Shown here: positions 24,514-27,457 of the stretch, one piece after another
How positions within the stretch are numbered: the stretch's first letter is position 1
How the letters are laid out: each line of letters starts with the position of its first letter
From: an uncultured Collinsella sp.
GTDB lineage: Bacteria > Actinomycetota > Coriobacteriia > Coriobacteriales > Coriobacteriaceae
Assembly: GCA_902388545.1 (NCBI GenBank)
Contig: CABMPS010000004.1
Coordinates: 1 to 27,457 of the forward strand
Reading direction: 5' to 3'
Length of the DNA: 27,457 nt
The notes under the pieces: model-generated
The model's database searches: none
What the model saw: the letters and a program-made list of their open reading frames with translations, nothing else
Told to the model about the DNA's origin: nothing
Program-made: the position numbers and the translations under genes

Positions 24514-25370
24514 TAGATGTCCTCCTCTTCCTCATCATCTGAGCCCGAGGCGATAGCTGCCTTGGGAGCGTTTGCGAGGTCGATCTTGAGCGAAGCGATC
24601 TCATAGTTGATCAGGGCGAAGAAGCAGCCGATGCCGGCAGCGGCGATCAGGTTGCAGCCCATAACAGCGGACAGGGTGAAGCCGAAGAAGAACGTCAGGA
24701 AGTCCGTGGGCTTAGAGATGACCTGCTTGAGCAGGATGGCGATACCGACGGTAGGCAGCAGCGAGCCGACGGTAAACAGCGTCTTCATCGCGATGCCGTC
24801 CATGGGCATGTAGGTCTTCATGAGGTCGACCATGGCGGTGCCGCCCATGGTGATGATGAACGTCGGGAGGAACGAGCAGACGATGTGACCGATCCAAGGC
24901 AGAACGTTGTTGACCAGGTAGAGCTTGTGGAGATCGCCCTTCTCGAGCCACTTCCAGCCCATGCCCTGCCACACCAGGTTGATGGTGGCGGTGCCATAGA
25001 AGAGCACAGTGCCGAGCGTGCCGACGGCGGCACCGAGGGATGCGGCCATGCCGGCAGCCTCAGCGGAGGCGGGATCGATACCCGAGTTCTTGATGGCGAG
25101 GATCGCCAGCGGGATGCCGATATAGGACACGGCGCGGACGTCGGCGGAGACGGTTCCGCCGGGGGTCACGAGAGCGATGTAGACAACCTGGATGGCAGCG
25201 CCGACGAGGATACCCGTCTGCATATCGCCCATGATGATGCCGACGATGAGGCCGGCGACCAGAGGACGACCCAGAGTGTAGTTGCCGATCGTCGTGCCGC
25301 CCATGCCAGGCAGTGATGCCAGGCAGGCGAACAGGCCGAACAGCGCGGCTTGGAATGCATTGATTGCCAT
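24513..25370 (-). CDS. PTS mannose/fructose/sorbose-family EIIC
   Basis: A 285-residue polytopic membrane protein that binds and moves the sugar. It has the family's opening hydrophobic segment, GRPLVAGLIVGIIMGDMQTG (about 34-53), IQVVYIALVTPGGTVSADV, and further spans to about residue 255. The C-terminus is a highly acidic tail, SGSDDEEEEDI, unusual for this family but echoed in EIIA of the same operon. AAAGGGGAAAG precedes ATG 25370. The sugar cannot be read from sequence; mannose, fructose, sorbose and N-acetylhexosamine systems share this fold. Confidence 0.95.
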   Translation of the reverse strand: MAINAFQAALFGLFACLASLPGMGGTTIGNYTLGRPLVAGLIVGIIMGDMQTGILVGAAIQVVYIALVTPGGTVSADVRAVSYIGIPLAILAIKNSGIDPASAEAAGMAASLGAAVGTLGTVLFYGTATINLVWQGMGWKWLEKGDLHKLYLVNNVLPWIGHIVCSFLPTFIITMGGTAMVDLMKTYMPMDGIAMKTLFTVGSLLPTVGIAILLKQVISKPTDFLTFFFGFTLSAVMGCNLIAAAGIGCFFALINYEIASLKIDLANAPKAAIASGSDDEEEEDI

Positions 25371-25392
25371 GCTTTCCCCTTTCTTTATTCCT

Positions 25393-25414
25393 CAGCCCCT
25401 TTCACCAAGGGCTG
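25393..25414 (-). repeat. Intercistronic hairpin between EIIB and EIIC
   Basis: CAGCCC (25393-25398) pairs with GGGCTG (25409-25414) around a 10-nt loop, within the 72-nt gap and upstream of the EIIC ribosome site. Together with the EIIA-EIIB hairpin it may set relative subunit levels through RNA stability. Confidence 0.5.
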
Positions 25415-25442
25415 TAGATACCAAAATGCGGCTGGCACCTAA

Positions 25443-25931
25443 CTAGAAGCCAAACTGACCGCGGAACTTGGGCCACTCACCGATGGACTTCTCCTTGATA
25501 AGGGCGAACTCGACCGTGTAACCGGCGTTGGTGAGATCCTCGAGCGCCTGGGCCTCTTCCTGCGTGATCGACTGGTTGTTGCCAAGCTTGGTGGTGCCGG
25601 GACGATCGTTGCAGGGACCGACGATGATGCGGTCCATGCCGGGCTTAAAGCCAAAATCGACGAGAAGTTCCTTCATGTCGAGCGGGTTCTTGGTGATCAG
25701 GAAGTACTTGGTGTCGGACTTGAGAACCTTCTCGGAGACCTCCTTGAAGTGCTCCTTGGTCCACACGAACGTCTTCTTGCCCGAGGCACTCTTGTAGGCC
25801 TCCTTGAGCACGGGGTTGGACGCTGCAGCGTCGTTGACGGCGATAAGACCGTCGCAGGGATACTCGAGGGCCCAACGGGTAACGGTCTGTCCATGGATCA
25901 TACGGTCATCAATACGGATGAACGAAATCAT
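25443..25931 (-). CDS. PTS mannose/fructose/sorbose-family EIIB
   Basis: A 162-residue cytosolic phosphotransfer protein. The start MISFIRIDDRMIHGQTV contains the family signature with His13, which takes phosphate from EIIA and hands it to the sugar. The rest follows the family length and includes a conserved Asn-rich stretch (IIVGPCNDRPGTTKLGNNQ). AAAGGGAG precedes ATG 25931. It is encoded as a separate protein, not fused to EIIA as in E. coli ManX. It is flanked on both sides by intercistronic hairpins. Confidence 0.95.
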   Translation of the reverse strand: MISFIRIDDRMIHGQTVTRWALEYPCDGLIAVNDAAASNPVLKEAYKSASGKKTFVWTKEHFKEVSEKVLKSDTKYFLITKNPLDMKELLVDFGFKPGMDRIIVGPCNDRPGTTKLGNNQSITQEEAQALEDLTNAGYTVEFALIKEKSIGEWPKFRGQFGF

Positions 25932-25953
25932 GCGTTCTCCCTTTCTTTATCAC

Positions 25954-25978
25954 CGGGGGTCTTTCCTCTTAACCCCCG
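25954..25978 (-). repeat. Intercistronic hairpin between EIIA and EIIB
   Basis: CGGGGGT (25954-25960) pairs perfectly with ACCCCCG (25972-25978) around an 11-nt loop. No T-tract follows, so it is more likely an RNA stability or processing element than a terminator. Confidence 0.55.
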
Positions 25979-26010
25979 CTCCATCACGAAAATTTGGGCG
26001 GATGCGCTGC

Positions 26011-26445
26011 CTAGATGTCGTCGTCCTCGTCGTCGGCGTCATCGGTCGGGACAACGAGCTCGGACATACCGTTCTTGCCCTCCTGCAGCATCATCTGCTT
26101 GAGGGAATCCAGGTCCATGGTGGCAAGCCCCATCATGGCGGTCATAGCCATGGGCAGATTCATACCGCCGAAGGCAATGGTGTGGGCGAGCAAACCCTTC
26201 TCGGCCAGCGTGTTCATGGCATTGGTGAGCGGCGATCCGCCCAGGATGTCACCAAGCAGGACAACCTCGTCATCGGCGGTAACGGGAGCGAGCATCGCCT
26301 TGACGTTCTCGACATACTCGTCAGCGCCCATGCCGTCCACGAGACTCGTCGACAAGATGTTCGGGGCGTCATTGCCGAGCATCTTGAGGACACTGTGCAG
26401 TCCGGGAGCGAGCGTTCCGTGACTGACCATTACCAGATACCGCAT
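26011..26445 (-). CDS. PTS mannose/fructose-family EIIA
   Basis: A 144-residue cytosolic protein and first gene of the operon. MRYLVMVSHGTLAPGL carries the phosphorylated residue His9 in SHGT. The fold follows the EIIA-Man pattern with VVLLGDILGGSPLTNAMN and the FGGMNLPM segment. The start ATG 26445 is set by GAGGAG a few bases upstream; the reading from 26517 has no ribosome site. The C-terminus is a run of acidic residues (PTDDADDEDDDI). A hairpin lies in its leader at 26464-26480. Phosphate comes from HPr, which is not in the window. Confidence 0.94.
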   Translation of the reverse strand: MRYLVMVSHGTLAPGLHSVLKMLGNDAPNILSTSLVDGMGADEYVENVKAMLAPVTADDEVVLLGDILGGSPLTNAMNTLAEKGLLAHTIAFGGMNLPMAMTAMMGLATMDLDSLKQMMLQEGKNGMSELVVPTDDADDEDDDI

Positions 26446-26753
26446 GCGGTCTCCTCTCGACCTGCCGTGTGTCGCACGGCTTTGCTTTTTGCTGAGATTA
26501 TTGTTGCGCCGGGGCATGTTCGGTACAAGAAAATAGTCGCGAACGGCAACTATTCATCGGTTAACGGTAGCAACTATTTTTGTGCCTAAATTATTTTTTC
26601 TTCTAATTATTTTTAAAATAGCAGGTAGATTGCCTGATAAATGTTTTATGTTCCTTATGCACCACACATACCAGCAAGAATCGGGCCTGGCATCTCCGGT
26701 TTGCCCCGCAGTGTCAGACCATGTCACGTACGCCCACGACATGGAGGTACCCC
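26446..26753. promoter_or_regulatory. 308-nt divergent control region of the PTS operon and GntR gene
   Basis: No gene is seen. It holds a leader hairpin GCCGTG/CACGGC (26464-26480) before the EIIA ribosome site, an inverted repeat AATAGT-N11-ACTATT (26532-26554), a direct repeat GCAACTATT at 26546-26554 and 26570-26578, and a strongly AT-rich block at about 26576-26660. No convincing -35/-10 pair could be fixed for either gene. The repeats are the best candidates for GntR binding sites. Confidence 0.5.
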
Positions 26754-27457
26754 ATGGATATGATCTCGTTTCTCGCCTCCGAACCCTTCGACCGCAGCGG
26801 TGATACGCCGCTCTATGTCCAGCTTAAACATCGAATCGCTCTGCTTATCGCCAGCCAGGCGTTCGACACCAAGACGCCGCTGCCACGCGAGCTCGAAATC
26901 TGTGAGCGGCTGGAGTTATCGCGCGCGACCGTGCGCCGTTGCTTCCAAGATCTCGTCATCGAGGGGCGCGTGGTGCGCAAGCGCGGCCAGGGCACGTTCA
27001 TCAAGCCCCAAACTTCAGCACCCGGCATCGACCTGGCCCTGAATTTCAGCGCGCGGATGCGCGAAGCGGGACGGGTTCCGAGCTCGCAGATTCTCGCCTT
27101 TTCAAGCATACCGGCCGTCCGCGGCATCGCCTCCGGGCTCAAAGTGCCCGAAGGGACACCCGTCTGGGAGATTCGCCGCCTGCGTCTCGCCAACGACAAA
27201 CCCATGGAGCTCAACTACGTCTATATCCCCGTGTCACTTTGCCCCGAGCTCACGCGCAAAGACGTGGATGGCTCGCTCTACGCCTACATCGCGGAAAAGA
27301 CCGGCATCCTGCCCGCAAGCGTCGATGCCGTCTACGAGACGGTCAACCTCGACAAGCATGAGGCGCGTCTTTTGGGACAGAACACCGGTAAGGCGGCGAT
27401 GCGCATCGTGCGTTCGACCTACGACAAGACGGGAACCCCGTTCGAGGTAGGCGTGCT
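26754..27457 (+). CDS. GntR/HutC-family transcriptional regulator (partial, cut by window end)
   Basis: Open from ATG 26754 to the end of the window, 234 complete codons without a stop. GGAGG lies 6 nt upstream of the start. The N-terminal winged helix is about residues 20-90: PLYVQLKHRI, LPRELEICERLELSRATVRR and GRVVRKRGQGTFI, the hallmark of GntR. The rest is a UTRA ligand domain of HutC type (VWEIRRLRLANDKPMELNYV, then the Tyr-rich SLYAYIAEKTG). Such regulators usually sense a sugar phosphate or similar metabolite. It is divergent from the PTS operon, so it is probably its regulator; the ligand is unknown. The last residues are missing. Confidence 0.92.
   Translation, partial: MDMISFLASEPFDRSGDTPLYVQLKHRIALLIASQAFDTKTPLPRELEICERLELSRATVRRCFQDLVIEGRVVRKRGQGTFIKPQTSAPGIDLALNFSARMREAGRVPSSQILAFSSIPAVRGIASGLKVPEGTPVWEIRRLRLANDKPMELNYVYIPVSLCPELTRKDVDGSLYAYIAEKTGILPASVDAVYETVNLDKHEARLLGQNTGKAAMRIVRSTYDKTGTPFEVGV

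Noticed and set aside
26570..26590. Possible sigma-54 promoter (GGCAC then TTGC on the minus strand) for the PTS operon
   Set aside because: The distance between the GG and GC elements is 13 nt, not the required 10, and the neighbouring regulator is GntR, not a LevR-type activator.
1..27457. CRISPR array, tRNA, rRNA or prophage
   Set aside because: No regularly spaced repeats, cloverleaf-like segments, rRNA stretches or phage genes were seen on either strand by reading.

Overview
The window reads as a chromosomal segment of a GC-rich gut actinobacterium of the class Coriobacteriia, most likely Collinsella or a close relative. This is inferred from strong GC bias, a LuxR regulator fused to a multi-spanning membrane domain (a family expanded in Coriobacteriia), mannose-family PTS genes, and a very large sortase-anchored glycosidase. 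No 16S or other marker gene is present, so the genus is an inference. Most genes lie on the minus strand. No tRNA, rRNA, CRISPR array, insertion sequence or prophage was seen.

Layout from left to right. (1) 186-2267: a membrane LuxR regulator (+) converges on a cytidylate-kinase-like protein (-) across a shared terminator. (2) 2439-5468: a four-gene polar amino acid ABC importer, transcribed right to left as ATPase, Tat-lipoprotein binding protein, permease, permease. (3) 5573-5692: a perfect 28-bp palindrome and a terminator. (4) 5722-7440: a membrane-anchored parvulin isomerase followed by a YqeY protein. (5) 7509-7653: a composite repeat, then an orphan PTS EIIA. (6) 8255-11875: purF-purM-purN. 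(7) 12161-13390: a CmpB-type membrane protein (+). (8) 13491-15474: purE, a class B sortase and a MoaE-like protein in one minus-strand run. (9) 15692-22105: a 2137-residue secreted GH31 enzyme with CBM32-like, Fn3, dockerin-like, cohesin and FIVAR modules and an IPNTG wall-sorting signal. (10) 22619-23490: a MarR regulator and a small two-helix membrane protein. (11) 23686-26445: a mannose-family PTS operon (IIA, IIB, IIC, IID), divergent from a GntR/HutC regulator that runs off the right edge.

How the parts may fit together. The GH31 enzyme, the nearby sortase, the PTS and its GntR neighbour suggest a carbohydrate-foraging district: a wall-attached enzyme releases sugars from host or dietary glycans, and a PTS imports a sugar. 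The catalytic-site sequence of the GH31 domain (KTDVAW and WTGDQ) resembles the alpha-N-acetylgalactosaminidase branch of GH31, so mucin-type O-glycans are a plausible substrate; this is inference. Purine synthesis genes and amino acid uptake make up the housekeeping part.

The most noteworthy non-coding features are a G9 homopolymer 41-49 nt upstream of the GH31 start (possible phase variation), three different palindromic intergenic elements (2332-2439, 5573-5643, 7509-7653), and repeated half-sites in the control regions of the GH31 gene and the PTS operon.
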